Part shown: positions 17,247 to 26,395 of the stretch, piece by piece
How the letters are laid out: each line of letters opens with the position of its first letter
Numbering within the stretch: position 1 is the stretch's first letter
Assembly: GCF_000308795.1 (NCBI RefSeq)
Contig: NZ_BAGK01000106.1
Coordinates: 1-64,000, forward strand
Length of the DNA stretch: 64,000 nt
Origin: Nocardia thailandica NBRC 100428
GTDB lineage: Bacteria > Actinomycetota > Actinomycetes > Mycobacteriales > Mycobacteriaceae
Direction of reading: 5' to 3'
Translations under genes and position numbers: made by a program
Notes under the pieces: generated by a model
Databases searched by the model: none
The model's input: only the letters and a program-made list of their open reading frames with translations
Told to the model about the DNA's origin: nothing

Positions 17247-17735
17247 GTGGTAGCCACGCAGGTCGCGGTCTGCGGACCCCGCCACGGCACCGAGCTCGAC
17301 ACGGCCAACGCCCATGCGATCGGGCGACTGCTCGCCGAGGCCGGCGCCACGGTGCTCTGCGGCGGCGGCACGGGGGTCATGGCCGCGGTCACCGAGGGGG
17401 CGTCCGCCTCCGGCGGGCTGGTGATCGGCGTGCGTCCCGATACCGACCGCGCCGGCGTCTGTGACGGGCTGTCCGCGGTGCTGTACACCAACATGGGCGA
17501 AGCCCGGAACGCCGTCCTCGTCTCCTCCGCCGACGTGGTCATCGTGGTCGGCGGGTCCTGGGGAACCCTCTCCGAACTGGCTCTCGCCAACCACCGTGGC
17601 GTGCCGGTGGTTTCGATCGGCGGCTGGCGAGTCACCACCGCCGACGGCGCCGCGATCACGGACTCGGTACGCACCCGCACCCCGCGCGAGGCCGTCGACA
17701 CCGCCCTCGCGCTCGCCGCCGGGCGAGCCGGATGA
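17247..17735 (+). CDS. LOG/SLOG-family protein (TIGR00725-like)
   Basis: A 162-aa Rossmann-like protein with GGGTGVMAAVTEGA (about residues 41-54) and GGSWGTLSELALA (about 103-115), the nucleotide-binding motifs of the lysine-decarboxylase-like/LOG group. True LOG enzymes release cytokinin bases from nucleotides and carry PGGxGTxxE. Here the motif is GGSWGTLSE, as in the TIGR00725 subgroup of unknown role. GTG 17247 follows an AAGGAG site. Confidence 0.8.
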   Translation: MVATQVAVCGPRHGTELDTANAHAIGRLLAEAGATVLCGGGTGVMAAVTEGASASGGLVIGVRPDTDRAGVCDGLSAVLYTNMGEARNAVLVSSADVVIVVGGSWGTLSELALANHRGVPVVSIGGWRVTTADGAAITDSVRTRTPREAVDTALALAAGRAG

Positions 17736-17850
17736 TCCTGGGCCGACCCGCGCCACCGCGGCATCATCCGGTCCGTGCCCCCCCGGACCCGTCGTCGTGG
17801 TGGCGCGTGATCGGGTTCGTGGCGGCTCGGATCCGGTTACCCTGCGGGAG

Positions 17851-18468
17851 ATGAGCATCGAGTTCGCCCTCACCGCGCTGGTCATCGTCGCCACGCCGGG
17901 CACCGGGGTCCTGTTCACCCTCGCCGCCGGCCTCGCCCGGGGAGCACGCGCGGGTCTCGTCGCGTCCTTCGGCTGCACGCTGGGCATCGTGCCGCACGTG
18001 CTCGCCGCGGTCACCGGACTCGCCGCCCTGCTGAACACGAGCGCGGTCGCCTTCCAGACGTTGAAGTACCTCGGCGTCGCCTACCTGCTGTACATGGCGT
18101 GGAACACCTTCCGCGACAAGGGCACGCTGACGATCCCGGACGACCGCGCGACCGCCGCCCCCTCGGCGCGCAGGGTGATCACCTCGGCGATTCTGCTCAA
18201 CGTGCTCAATCCGAAGCTGACGATCTTCTTCTTCGCGTTCCTGCCGCAGTTCGTCCCGGCGGGTGCCCCGGACGCCGTGGCGCGGATGCTCGAGCTGAGC
18301 GGGGTCTTCATGGCGGCGACGTTCGTCGTGTTCGCCGGCTACGGTGCCGCCGCGGCGGCGGTACGCGCGCACCTGCTGGCCCGGCCGGTGGTGGCGGCGT
18401 GGATGCGGCGGGTGTTCGGCGCGTCGTTCCTGGCCCTCGCCGGGCGGCTGGCGGTCCAGGATCGCTGA
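17851..18468 (+). CDS. LysE-family translocator
   Basis: A 205-aa membrane exporter with about six helices. The family signature is visible at the N terminus (ALVIVATPGTGVLFTLAAGLARG) and as LNVLNPKLTIFFFAFLPQF near residue 120. LysE/RhtB proteins export basic or neutral amino acids; the substrate is unknown. ATG 17851 follows GGGAG directly and is the only start that fits the family. It lies 115 bp downstream of the LOG-like gene and may be cotranscribed with it. Confidence 0.9.
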   Translation: MSIEFALTALVIVATPGTGVLFTLAAGLARGARAGLVASFGCTLGIVPHVLAAVTGLAALLNTSAVAFQTLKYLGVAYLLYMAWNTFRDKGTLTIPDDRATAAPSARRVITSAILLNVLNPKLTIFFFAFLPQFVPAGAPDAVARMLELSGVFMAATFVVFAGYGAAAAAVRAHLLARPVVAAWMRRVFGASFLALAGRLAVQDR

Positions 18469-18656
18469 CCGATCTGCGGTGCCGCCGCGCGTGGACGTCT
18501 GCTCAGGGAAGCCGGGTGTCGCGACGCGTGGCGACGTCGCGGGGTCACGGACGGGGCAAGGGCAGGGGAGTGTGGAGTCCGGCCGATGCCGGTATCGAGG
18601 CTACGCGGGTTCGTGCGGGACGGTCGCCGCAGGTATCGGTGGGAGTCCGGCGCGCG

Positions 18657-18980
18657 TCACGCGCCGCGCGGAGCCCGGGGCCGGGTCAGTTCGCCGGTGC
18701 GCCGACGCCATCCGGCGCCGGCCAGGGCCGCCGAGCCGAGGAGGCAGATCGTGACCGCGCCGCCCGTCAGCGCGAGCGGCACCGTGCTCGCGGCCTGTTC
18801 CGCCGCGCCCGCGCGATGCATGAGCACCGCGGCCAGCAGCGGGCCCGCCAGACCGAAGCCGGCCGCTGCCAGCAGGATAGCGCCGGTGAGCAGCCGTACC
18901 GCGGGCAGCGGCCGCCGCTCGTTCCCGCGCGCCTCCGCGCTGTTCGACAGCCGATCCCGCGTACTCACGATCGAAGCCAC
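18657..18980 (-). CDS. small two-helix membrane protein (phage-holin-like/DUF)
   Basis: A 107-aa protein with a charged N terminus and two hydrophobic helices (about residues 28-52 and 65-88), then a basic tail. The GTG start at 18980 has an excellent AAAGGAGAGG site. No catalytic motif is visible. Upstream on the minus strand, GGTTA and GGGTTC about 13 bp apart weakly resemble a SigF-type promoter. Function unknown; probably envelope or stress related. Confidence 0.65.
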   Translation of the reverse strand: MASIVSTRDRLSNSAEARGNERRPLPAVRLLTGAILLAAAGFGLAGPLLAAVLMHRAGAAEQAASTVPLALTGGAVTICLLGSAALAGAGWRRRTGELTRPRAPRGA

Positions 18981-19131
18981 GGCCTCTCCTTTCGTCCGGC
19001 ACGGAAAACGCGTCGAAATCGTTGAACCCTATGAGTTCTGAGTAACCAGTCGACGGCGCCGCAATCAGGCCCGGCGTCCGCCCGCCCGCGCGGCGGCGCC
19101 GGGATCCTCCGGAGCGTGGGGCGCGGGCACC

Positions 19132-19155
19132 CTGTTTATCTCGGGTCTGCCGGGT
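19132..19155 (+). promoter_or_regulatory. SigF-type promoter
   Basis: GTTT (19132-19135), a 14-bp spacer and GGGTAC (19150-19155) match the actinobacterial SigF pattern GTTT-N14-17-GGGTAT. It lies about 107 bp upstream of the helical membrane-anchored protein at 19263, and a SigF-type sigma factor is encoded at 37014. Confidence 0.6.
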
Positions 19156-19262
19156 ACTACCTCCCCCGATGCCAGGGCAGGCTCGCCTGCGCGTGACCCC
19201 GGAGACGAGGGCGCGGAGGCCGAGCCGGCAGGCAGACCGTACGGCGAGAAGAGGAGCAGGCG

Positions 19263-19679
19263 ATGAGCACACCCGAGGACTCCACGACCGCGAACGCAGG
19301 CCGTGCCCGCAACGGCGAGCGCCCGGACACGTCCGGCGCGGCCGAGGCGGCCGCACGCACGAAGAAGGCCGTGCAGGCCGGGACCGACACCGCGAAGCAG
19401 CAGCTGCACAACGCCAAGGACGAGGCGGTCCATGCCGCGGAGGTGGCCAAGGAGAAGGCCGACGACGCGCAGGTCGCCGCCCGGGTGAAGGCGAGCGAGG
19501 TGGCCGACCAGGCGCGCCGGGTCGCGGATCAGCTCGCCTCCTCGGTGCCCGATCCGGTCGCCGAGCGCAGCAAGCAGCTGACCTCGGCGGCCGCCCGGGG
19601 CCCGCTGGTGCCTGCTCTCGCCGCGGGTGCGGTTGCGGCGGTGGTGATCTGGTTGATCGTCCGGCAGCGCCGGGGATGA
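19263..19679 (+). CDS. Ala/Lys-rich helical membrane-anchored protein (stress type)
   Basis: A 138-aa protein made mostly of amphipathic Ala/Lys/Glu helix (KKAVQAGTDTAKQQL, AKDEAVHAAEVAKEKA), resembling LEA-like or apolipoprotein-like sequences, with one C-terminal membrane helix (LVPALAAGAVAAVVIWLIV) and a basic end. It would anchor a long cytoplasmic coil to the membrane. Good AGAGGAG site before ATG 19263. Its SigF-like promoter suggests stress or stationary-phase expression. Function unknown. Confidence 0.75.
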   Translation: MSTPEDSTTANAGRARNGERPDTSGAAEAAARTKKAVQAGTDTAKQQLHNAKDEAVHAAEVAKEKADDAQVAARVKASEVADQARRVADQLASSVPDPVAERSKQLTSAAARGPLVPALAAGAVAAVVIWLIVRQRRG

Positions 19680-20538
19680 ATCGTGAACCGTGGGCGCGGA
19701 GGCGAGTCGGTCGCGCCGCCGCGACGGCGGTGACCGGGACGCCGTTCGCGGCGGTACCCGCCGCCCGGAGACCACAGGTGCAGGCGGCCGGGTGCCGGCC
19801 GATCGCGCGCAGTCAGGTCGGCGGTCCGGCGACGGCCGAATAGGCGACACCGCGGCCGCCCGCCGCGGCGCCGAAGCGGTCGAGCGCGGCGACGGCCTCC
19901 CGGAAACGACAGGCCCTGGCCCATCAAGCAGAAGATGACGCCCACGATCATGTGCGCGCCCTACTGCTGGTGGCCGGGGCCGTCGTCATGATCGGCCCGC
20001 CCGCCAGGGCGAGGCCGCGCCCAGTCGTCGTCGGCCGCCGCGCCCAGTCGTCGTCGGCCGCCGCGCCCAGTCGTCGTCGGCTTGCCGGGTGCCGAGGAGA
20101 GCGGCGCGCCTGCGGGATGAACCCGGCACTGCTGCCGAGAAGCGCTGTGCCGCAGAATGATTCGCCGAACTAGCCGCGCGGGAGGAGATCGGCGACGGTG
20201 TCGACGGGCAACCGGCGAATTCGCCGGGAACATGAGGCCGCCGAAGTGCTCGGGGGAGAGCGCCCCAGGGGTGGCCGCGGGGCGCTCGGCACCTGCCCGC
20301 TCGAGCGGCGTGTCAGCGACAACACGGTCGTCCGCGTCGGGAAGGGCGCACGGACCAGTGCCCGTTCCGAGAGTCGCGAGCGGGAACGCGCCCGTGCCAG
20401 AGTGTCCCCGCTGAGCTGCCACTTCGCGAGAACGGGCTGACCTCGCCGCGATGCCTGGTCGGGTCCGTCGTCGCACGACCCTCGGGTTGGCCGCGTGAAG
20501 GTTTTCGGTCGAGGCATTTGGTCATGCGCAACCCATTG
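19680..20538. other. long non-coding stretch with degenerate sequence
   Basis: No frame here has a convincing ribosome site, family pattern or normal actinobacterial codon bias. A minus-strand frame beginning at 19951 opens with a hydrophobic stretch (MIVGVIFCLMGQGL) and then dissolves into Arg-rich sequence; it may be the relic of a small membrane protein. The stretch also holds a 23-bp tandem repeat, listed separately. Confidence 0.5.
20016..20084 (+). repeat. three tandem 23-bp copies
   Basis: A 23-bp unit with core CCCAGTCGTCGTCGGC occurs three times head to tail (20016-20038, 20039-20061, and 20062-20081 before diverging). It lies in non-coding sequence and looks like slippage amplification. 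Confidence 0.85.
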
Positions 20539-20593
20539 ACAGCATGATCCGGCTAACCCATGCTGTCTTAACGCTGGAAAAACTTGCGTTAAG
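20539..20593. promoter_or_regulatory. two abutting inverted repeats
   Basis: ACAGCATG (20539-20546) pairs with CATGCTGT (20559-20566), spacer 12. CTTAACGC (20567-20574) pairs with GCGTTAAG (20586-20593), spacer 11. Both are perfect and they touch without a gap. A TTGACA hexamer overlaps the first arm (20536-20541). They lie about 60 bp before the Tat-exported protein gene and look like a double operator over a promoter. Confidence 0.6.
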
Positions 20594-20651
20594 TCGGCTA
20601 GTCGGCGCGACGGTCGATCGCGCGCAGCCCATGCCCGAGAGGAAGTGGTCG

Positions 20652-21539
20652 ATGCTGACCAGGAGAAGCTTCATGATCCGTGCCGCAGGCGCGACGGCCG
20701 CGGCGACCGTTGCCGCGGCCGGGTTGCGCGCCGGGACCGCGGCCGCGTCACCGGCGGACACGGCCGCGGTCGGCGGTCTGCGCACCGTCATCGACGGGTC
20801 GGCCGTCGACCAGGCGCGGGTCGTGGAGTGGGAGCGGCGGAGGCTCTCGGTGGCGGCCGCGCGCCTGCGCGAGGACTACGCCGGGGTACTCGTCGGCGAA
20901 CTCGACTCGCTGCTCGCCCGCCTGGCGGTCACCGTCGACGACATCCCGGCCGCGCGCTCGGCGCTGGCCCGGGCCCGGGTCCTGATCGGCCCGGACGGGC
21001 TGCGCGAGCTGCTGGCAGGCGAACTCGTCGCCTCGGCGGCCGCCGCCCGCGCCGGCGTCGCCGCCTCGGGCGGGCGCTGGCAGTACGCGATCACCGAGAT
21101 CGCCAGCGACCGGGGCACCGCCCAGGGCTTCCTCGACTGGTTCGACCGCGCCCGCGTCACCGACGACCGCGCGGTGTGGACCGACGCGTGCCCCGACCAC
21201 TACGTCATCGCCACGCTCCCGGACGGACGGCAGGAGGTCGTCGAGGTGACCGGCGGCGCCGTGCTGGCCAGCCAGTTCTTCGTCGACTACGCCGACAGGG
21301 CCGGGGTGATGGTGCCCGCCGATCCGGCCTACCCGCTCACGGTCGCCGGCGTGGCGTCCCTGTCCGACGGGTTCGTGATCGGCGGGGTGCGCCACCAGTT
21401 CCGTGACGAGCCGGGCGGCGGATTCCGTGCCCGGCTCCAGGTCGCCTTCCCCGCGGCGCTGCCCGAGTTCTCCATCGCCGAGCACCGTTGGCACCTGGCC
21501 TGCGAATTCGGCAACTGGATCTCGGCCTACCTGCGCTGA
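20652..21539 (+). CDS. Tat-exported protein of unknown function
   Basis: A 295-aa protein with a twin-arginine signal (TRRSFMIRAAGATAAATVAAAGL) at the extreme N terminus, then an Ala-rich helical region and a C-terminal domain of alternating strands (DHYVIATLPDGRQEVVEV, HRWHLACEFGNWISAYLR). Tat export implies folding before export, sometimes with a cofactor, but I see no cofactor motif. ATG 20652 is chosen because GAGAGGAAG lies just upstream and the signal starts there. It has its own regulatory region with two inverted repeats. Family not recognised. Confidence 0.8.
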   Translation: MLTRRSFMIRAAGATAAATVAAAGLRAGTAAASPADTAAVGGLRTVIDGSAVDQARVVEWERRRLSVAAARLREDYAGVLVGELDSLLARLAVTVDDIPAARSALARARVLIGPDGLRELLAGELVASAAAARAGVAASGGRWQYAITEIASDRGTAQGFLDWFDRARVTDDRAVWTDACPDHYVIATLPDGRQEVVEVTGGAVLASQFFVDYADRAGVMVPADPAYPLTVAGVASLSDGFVIGGVRHQFRDEPGGGFRARLQVAFPAALPEFSIAEHRWHLACEFGNWISAYLR

Positions 21540-21612
21540 CCCACCGCGCGTTTCCGCGCGCCACGGCCCGAGTGCTGGGCAGGCGGCCACCCGGTCGAGT
21601 AGAACTTGGACC

Positions 21613-22236
21613 ATGGAGCAGGGCCGCGAGACCGACGACGGGACGCCACCGCCCCCGGGCCCGCGCAAGCGGACCGGGGGACGCTCGGCGCGGGTGCGCG
21701 CGGCGGTACTGGCCGCGACCCTGGACCAGGTCATCGAACACGGCATCGAGGGATTGACCGTCGGCGACGTCGCCGCCCGCGCCGGGGTCGCCGAGACCAC
21801 GATCTACCGCCGGTGGGGCACCCGCACCGCCCTGATCGCCGACGCGGTCACCGAACTGGCCGCGGCGGGCAACCCCCTGCCCGACACCGGCGCCCTGCGC
21901 ACCGACCTACGGGTCCTGGCCGAGCAGGTGTCGCACCTGATCGAGCAGCCCGGCATCGCCCGCCTGGTCGGCACCACGATCGCGCTGTCGGCCGACCCCG
22001 AGGTCGACGCCGCGCGGCGCCGGTTCTGGACCGACCGGTTCGACCTGAGTTCGCCGGTGATCACCAGGGCCGTCGAACGCGGCGAACTCCCCGCGGGCAC
22101 CGATCCGCGATCGGTCCTCGAAACCCTCTCCGCACCACTGTATTTCCGGGTCCTGGTCGGCATGGAAGCGATCGACGACGCCTTCATCACCCGCTGTATC
22201 GACGACACGCTCACCCTGCACGGCCGCACGAACTGA
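21613..22236 (+). CDS. TetR/AcrR-family regulator
   Basis: A 207-aa regulator with an N-terminal TetR HTH (AAVLAATLDQVIEHGIEGL, VGDVAARAGVAETTIYRRWG at about residues 50-70) and a C-terminal helical ligand domain of the TetR_C type. A proline-rich lead precedes the HTH. It lies 38 bp before the dihydrofolate-reductase-like gene in the same direction and probably controls it or itself. Confidence 0.9.
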   Translation: MEQGRETDDGTPPPPGPRKRTGGRSARVRAAVLAATLDQVIEHGIEGLTVGDVAARAGVAETTIYRRWGTRTALIADAVTELAAAGNPLPDTGALRTDLRVLAEQVSHLIEQPGIARLVGTTIALSADPEVDAARRRFWTDRFDLSSPVITRAVERGELPAGTDPRSVLETLSAPLYFRVLVGMEAIDDAFITRCIDDTLTLHGRTN

Positions 22237-22274
22237 CACCGGCTCGCCGTGCGACGACAGAAAGGCCCGGCTCG

Positions 22275-22838
22275 ATGCGGACACTGATCTACGGCATGAA
22301 CCTGTCCCTCGACGGCTACATCGCCGACCCGGGCGGCGACATCGACTGGAGCGAACCGAGCGACGAACTGTTCCAGTGGTGGCTCGACCGCGAGCGGGCG
22401 GTCGGGCTGTTCCTCTACGGCCGCGGACTGTGGGAGACCATGAGTTCCTACTGGCCCACCGGCGACCAGCAGCCCGGCGCCACCCCGGCGCAGATCGAAT
22501 TCGCGCGGAACTGGCGGGACACGCCGAAGGTGGTGTTCTCCTCGACGATCGAGCGGGTCGACGGGAACGCCCGGCTGTTCGCCGGGGACGCGGTCGCCGA
22601 GATCGCCCGGCTCCGGGCCGGGGACGGCGAGCCCCTGCGGGTCGGCGGCGCGCGGCTCGGGCACGCGGCCCTGCGCGCCGGGCTGGTCGACGAGCTCGAG
22701 ATCGTGACCCATCCGGTGCTGGTCGGCGGCGGCGCGCCGTTCTTCACCACGCTCGACGGCTGGGTGAACCTCGACCTGGTGGAGACGCGCACCTTCCCCG
22801 GCGGTGTGGTGCTGAGCCGATACCTGACGAGGCGGTGA
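22275..22838 (+). CDS. dihydrofolate reductase-family protein (RibD C-terminal type)
   Basis: A 187-aa NADPH-binding protein starting MRTLIYGMNLSLDGYIADP, the typical start of the YwjB/RibD-C group. It has the GG motif in LRVGGARLGHAALRAGLVDEL. These proteins are mostly uncharacterised reductases; true folate reduction is not implied. It follows the TetR gene closely, suggesting a two-gene unit. Confidence 0.9.
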   Translation: MRTLIYGMNLSLDGYIADPGGDIDWSEPSDELFQWWLDRERAVGLFLYGRGLWETMSSYWPTGDQQPGATPAQIEFARNWRDTPKVVFSSTIERVDGNARLFAGDAVAEIARLRAGDGEPLRVGGARLGHAALRAGLVDELEIVTHPVLVGGGAPFFTTLDGWVNLDLVETRTFPGGVVLSRYLTRR

Positions 22839-22959
22839 GCCCGGTCGGGCCGCGCCGCCGCGACATCCGGCGACACCGGCGCGCGATACCCGGCCCGGGC
22901 GCGAACGCCGCCTAGGCTCGGTGCGTCGGGATCGTGTCGGACTGCGAAGGACGGTGGAG

Positions 22960-23277
22960 ATGCCCAAGTACTTGTGGCGGGTCAGCTATTTCCAGGACGG
23001 GGCCCAGGGGCTGCTCGCCCAGGGCGGCAGCGCGCGGGCGGCGGCGATCGCCGAGATGGTCGAGAGCGTCGGCGGCACCGTGGAGTCCTGCTATTTCGCC
23101 TTCGGCGAGGACGACCTGTTCGTCATCGGCGAGGTGCCCGACGATGTCGCGGCCGCCGCGCTCGCGATTCGCACGGCGGCGGTCGGGGCCGCGGTCTCCC
23201 ACACGGCGCACCTGTTGACGCCCGCCCAGGTCGACGCGGCGGTCGCCCTGGAGGTCACCTACCGCCCGCCCGCCTGA
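22960..23277 (+). CDS. GYD-domain protein
   Basis: A 105-aa alpha/beta barrel-type protein with the GYD pattern (WRVSYFQDGAQGLLAQGGSARAAA, VESCYFAFGEDDLFVIGEVPD). The family is small, widespread and of unknown role. ATG 22960 follows GGTGGAG and starts MPKYLWR as is usual for the family. It is monocistronic. Confidence 0.85.
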   Translation: MPKYLWRVSYFQDGAQGLLAQGGSARAAAIAEMVESVGGTVESCYFAFGEDDLFVIGEVPDDVAAAALAIRTAAVGAAVSHTAHLLTPAQVDAAVALEVTYRPPA

Positions 23278-23398
23278 CACCGGGGACAGCCAGGTCGCGG
23301 CGCCGCGCCCGGGCCGGGCTCCGGCTCGACCGCGCGGGTGACCTCGACGGGGCGCGGCTGTGCCGGACGACCGATCGCCGGGGCACCCGCGACGCGCG

Positions 23399-24454
23399 CT
23401 AGCGCCCCGCCAGGCCCGCCGCCAGCTTCTCGATGGCGTCGATCTCCCGGATGCCCGGGTCGAGCTCGGATCCGGTCATGACCACGTAGCGCCCGGCCCG
23501 CACGGCGCGCATCCCGGCGGTGGCCGGATTCGTCTCCAGGAACCGGGTCTTGGTGGCGAGGGCGTCGCCGTCGACCCGGGTGCGGCTCAGGTCGGCGAGG
23601 ACCAGGACCTCGGGATCGGCGGCGACGACGGCCTCCCACCCGATTTGGGGCCAGTCCTCGCGCGCGTCGGCGAAGACGTTGCGCGCCCCGACCATCCGGG
23701 CGTAGAGGCCCGGGGCCGAGCAGCATCCGGCCAGGTACGGGGTCTCGATGCCCGAGAACCAGAACGCCACGGTCGGCTGCGCGGTGCCGGTGGCGGCCCG
23801 GGCGGTGGCGGCCGCCAGCCGGGTCTTCAGCTGGTCGACCAGGCGGGCGCCGCGGTCCTGGACGTCGAAGATCCGGGCGAGTTCGGTGATCTCCTGGAAC
23901 AGGGTCTCGATGCCCAAGGGCGCGGTGCGGGTGACGGTCTCGCCCGCGACGGTCGCGCCCGCGCACACCGAGGGCGACTGGTAGGTGGGGACGCCGAGCT
24001 GGGCGAAGCGGGACCGCTCGGCGACGACGGCGGGGGTGAAGGTGTGCGCGCTGGCCGAGGTGACCAGGTCGGGCTCGGTGTCGAGCACCGTCTCGAGCGA
24101 CGGGTCGTTGTCGGCGAGACGCCGGACCTTCGCGTTGTCGGCGGCGAGGGCCGGCAGCACCGGGTCGAACCAGGTGGAGGTGCCCACCATGCGGTCGGCC
24201 AGGCCGAGGGACAGCAGGATCTCGGTGGAGGCCTGATACAGCGACACCGCCCGGGTCGGTGCGGTGTCGAAGGTGACACGGACGCCGCAATTGTCCAGGG
24301 TGAGTGGGTAGTTCGTGCGGCCGGGCGTCTCGGGCGCGGCGCCGTGGCCCGCGGAGGTGCCGCCGGTGGCGCAGGCGGCGACGGTGAGCAGGACGCCGAC
24401 GAGACCGGCCACGCGCAGGGCGCGGGCGGGGCGGGGCGTGTGTGTGACGGGCAC
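23399..24454 (-). CDS. periplasmic-binding lipoprotein, Fe/B12 type (second paralogue)
   Basis: A 351-aa lipoprotein (lipobox VAAC, Cys28) of the type III metal-chelate/cobalamin binding fold (ASTEILLSLGLADRMVG near residue 75). It carries TPYLAGCCSAPG and shares this and many other blocks with the other binding protein of the operon (26377-27420). It is the last gene, 109 bp after the ATPase gene. By family name it would be called an iron-siderophore protein, but the operon starts with a cobalamin riboswitch, so a corrinoid ligand is more likely. Confidence 0.88.
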   Translation of the reverse strand: MPVTHTPRPARALRVAGLVGVLLTVAACATGGTSAGHGAAPETPGRTNYPLTLDNCGVRVTFDTAPTRAVSLYQASTEILLSLGLADRMVGTSTWFDPVLPALAADNAKVRRLADNDPSLETVLDTEPDLVTSASAHTFTPAVVAERSRFAQLGVPTYQSPSVCAGATVAGETVTRTAPLGIETLFQEITELARIFDVQDRGARLVDQLKTRLAAATARAATGTAQPTVAFWFSGIETPYLAGCCSAPGLYARMVGARNVFADAREDWPQIGWEAVVAADPEVLVLADLSRTRVDGDALATKTRFLETNPATAGMRAVRAGRYVVMTGSELDPGIREIDAIEKLAAGLAGR

Positions 24455-24563
24455 GGGGAACCTCGGAATCGCTGGTGGGCCGAACCGGGTGAGGGTGGGA
24501 GAGCGTCCGCCGGGCCCGGGTTCGGGATCGCGCGCGGGGGACGGTGGGTCGGCCGGGATCGGC

Positions 24564-25346
24564 TCACGCCCCGGCGCCCGGCGGACCGGGCCGGAAGGTC
24601 ACGACCGGGCGGCCGTGCTCGGGATCGGTGCCGATCCGGGCACGCACCCGGTAGACCCGTTCGACCAGGTCGGCGGTGATCACCTCGCCGGGTGGACCGA
24701 AGGCCACGACGCGGCCCCGGTCGAGGACCAGCAGCCGGTCGCAGAACAGCGCGGCCAGGTTGAGGTCGTGCAGGGCGATGTAGCAGGTCACCGGCAGGGC
24801 GGTGACCAGCGTGAGCAGGTCGAGCTGGTGCCGGATGTCGAGGTGGTTGGTCGGTTCGTCCAACAGCAGTTCCCGCGGCCGCTGGGCCAGGGCGCGTGCG
24901 ATCTGGGCGCGCTGGCGTTCGCCACCGGAGAGCGTGTGCCAGCGATCCCCGGCCTTCTCGGTCATCGCGGTGTGCGCGAGCGCCTCGCGCACCGCCTCGG
25001 CGTCGGCGGCGGCGTCCCCGCCGAACACGCCGCGGTGCGGGATACGGCCCAGCGACACCACGTCCTCGACGGTGATGTCGATGCCGGTGTCGGCGTGCTG
25101 ATCGACCACCGCCACCCGCCGCGCGATCCGGGCGCGCCGCAGGCCGGCGAGGTCGGTGCCGTCGAGCAGGACCCGGCCGCTGTCGGGCCGGGCGACGCCG
25201 CTGAGCAGGCGCAGCAGCGAGGACTTGCCCGATCCGTTGGGGCCGAGCAGGCCGATGGTCTCGCCCTCGACCGGCGCGACGGTGATCCCGTCGACGACCG
25301 GGTGCCCGCCCCGCGTCCAGCGCAGTCGTTCCGCGGCCAGGGTCAT
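24564..25346 (-). CDS. ABC transporter ATP-binding protein, cobalamin/siderophore type
   Basis: A 260-aa ATPase with Walker A GPNGSGKSS (about residues 35-43), Q-loop VVDQHAD, signature LSGGERQRAQIARAL, Walker B ELLLDEPTNHLD and the H-loop (IALHDLN). It is of the FepC/BtuD type. The ATG at 25346 overlaps the permease stop (ATGA). It powers the permease encoded immediately upstream. Confidence 0.93.
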   Translation of the reverse strand: MTLAAERLRWTRGGHPVVDGITVAPVEGETIGLLGPNGSGKSSLLRLLSGVARPDSGRVLLDGTDLAGLRRARIARRVAVVDQHADTGIDITVEDVVSLGRIPHRGVFGGDAAADAEAVREALAHTAMTEKAGDRWHTLSGGERQRAQIARALAQRPRELLLDEPTNHLDIRHQLDLLTLVTALPVTCYIALHDLNLAALFCDRLLVLDRGRVVAFGPPGEVITADLVERVYRVRARIGTDPEHGRPVVTFRPGPPGAGA

Positions 25347-26395
25347 GCCGTCGCCCGATTCCGGAAGAGCAGCGCGACGAACGCCGGGACGCCGATCAGC
25401 GCGGTCGCGACGCCGACCGGGATCTCGGTCGGCGCGAACACCGTTCGCGCGGCGACGTCGACCCAGACGGTGAAGATCGCGCCCGCGAGCACGGTCACCG
25501 GCAGCAGGCGGCGGTGGCGCGGGCCGACCACGAGGCGCGCGGCATGCGGCAGCACGAGACCGACGAACCCGATCGCGCCCGCGGCGCTGACCAGGGCCGC
25601 GGTGATCAGGGCGGTCACCGCCAGCAGCAGCGCCCGGGTGGCGCGGACCGGGACGCCGAGGGCCGCGGCCGCGGAGGCGCCGAAGGTGAACGCGTCCAGC
25701 GCGTCCGCGCGGCTCAGGCAGATCACCAGGCCGGCCGCCGTGATCGACCCGCACACCGCGACATCGGGCCAGTCCGCGCCCGAGAGCGACCCCAGCAGCC
25801 AGAACAGCACGCCCCGTGTCTGTTCGGCGTCGGCACCCGCCACCACGATGAACGAGGTGAGGGCCGAGAACAGCTGCGTCGCCGCGACTCCGGCCAGCAG
25901 GATGCGGGCGGTGCCGCCGCCGACCGCGGCGGCAAGGACGAGCACGAGCGCGAACGCGGCGATCGCGCCGCCGAAGGCGCCCGCCGCCAGCGAGATCGCG
26001 CCACCGCCGACCCCGAGCACCGCCACCAGCACCGCGCCGGTCGACGCCCCGGAGGAGATGCCGAGCACGAACGGGTCGGCGAGGGGATTGCGCAGCACCG
26101 ACTGCATGATCGCCCCGCACAGCGCCAGCCCGGCCCCGCAGATCGCGGCGAGCAGGGTGCGGGGCAGGCGCAGCTCCCAGACGATGCCGTCCTTGATCCG
26201 GCTCACGCCCGCGTCCCCGAACCCGAGGTGCGCGCCGACGACCGCGTACACCTCACCGACGGTCAGGTTCGCCGGCCCGATGGTCAGCGCGATCGCCAGG
26301 GAGGCGGCCAGCGCCACCAGCCCGCCCGCGAGCGTCAGCGCGACGGCGGGCCCGCCGCGCCGCGCGAGGACGGCGGTCAGCGGACCGGTCCCCAC
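25343..26395 (-). CDS. FecCD-type ABC permease
   Basis: A 350-aa membrane protein with about ten helices and the FecCD/BtuC family blocks (LRLPRTLLAAICGAGLALCGAIMQ, NPLADPFVLGISSGAS, GAIGFVGLVLPHAARLVVG). The GTG at 26395 lies inside the end of the upstream binding-protein gene (19-bp overlap) and is the only good start before the first helix. One permease gene serves, so the channel is presumably a homodimer with the 260-aa ATPase. Confidence 0.92.
   Translation of the reverse strand: MGTGPLTAVLARRGGPAVALTLAGGLVALAASLAIALTIGPANLTVGEVYAVVGAHLGFGDAGVSRIKDGIVWELRLPRTLLAAICGAGLALCGAIMQSVLRNPLADPFVLGISSGASTGAVLVAVLGVGGGAISLAAGAFGGAIAAFALVLVLAAAVGGGTARILLAGVAATQLFSALTSFIVVAGADAEQTRGVLFWLLGSLSGADWPDVAVCGSITAAGLVICLSRADALDAFTFGASAAAALGVPVRATRALLLAVTALITAALVSAAGAIGFVGLVLPHAARLVVGPRHRRLLPVTVLAGAIFTVWVDVAARTVFAPTEIPVGVATALIGVPAFVALLFRNRATA

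Noticed and set aside
19529..19951. Minus-strand frame beginning MIVGVIFCLMGQGL
   Set aside because: Only the first 14 residues look like protein; the rest is Arg-rich and overlaps the end of a real gene. Kept only as a possible relic.
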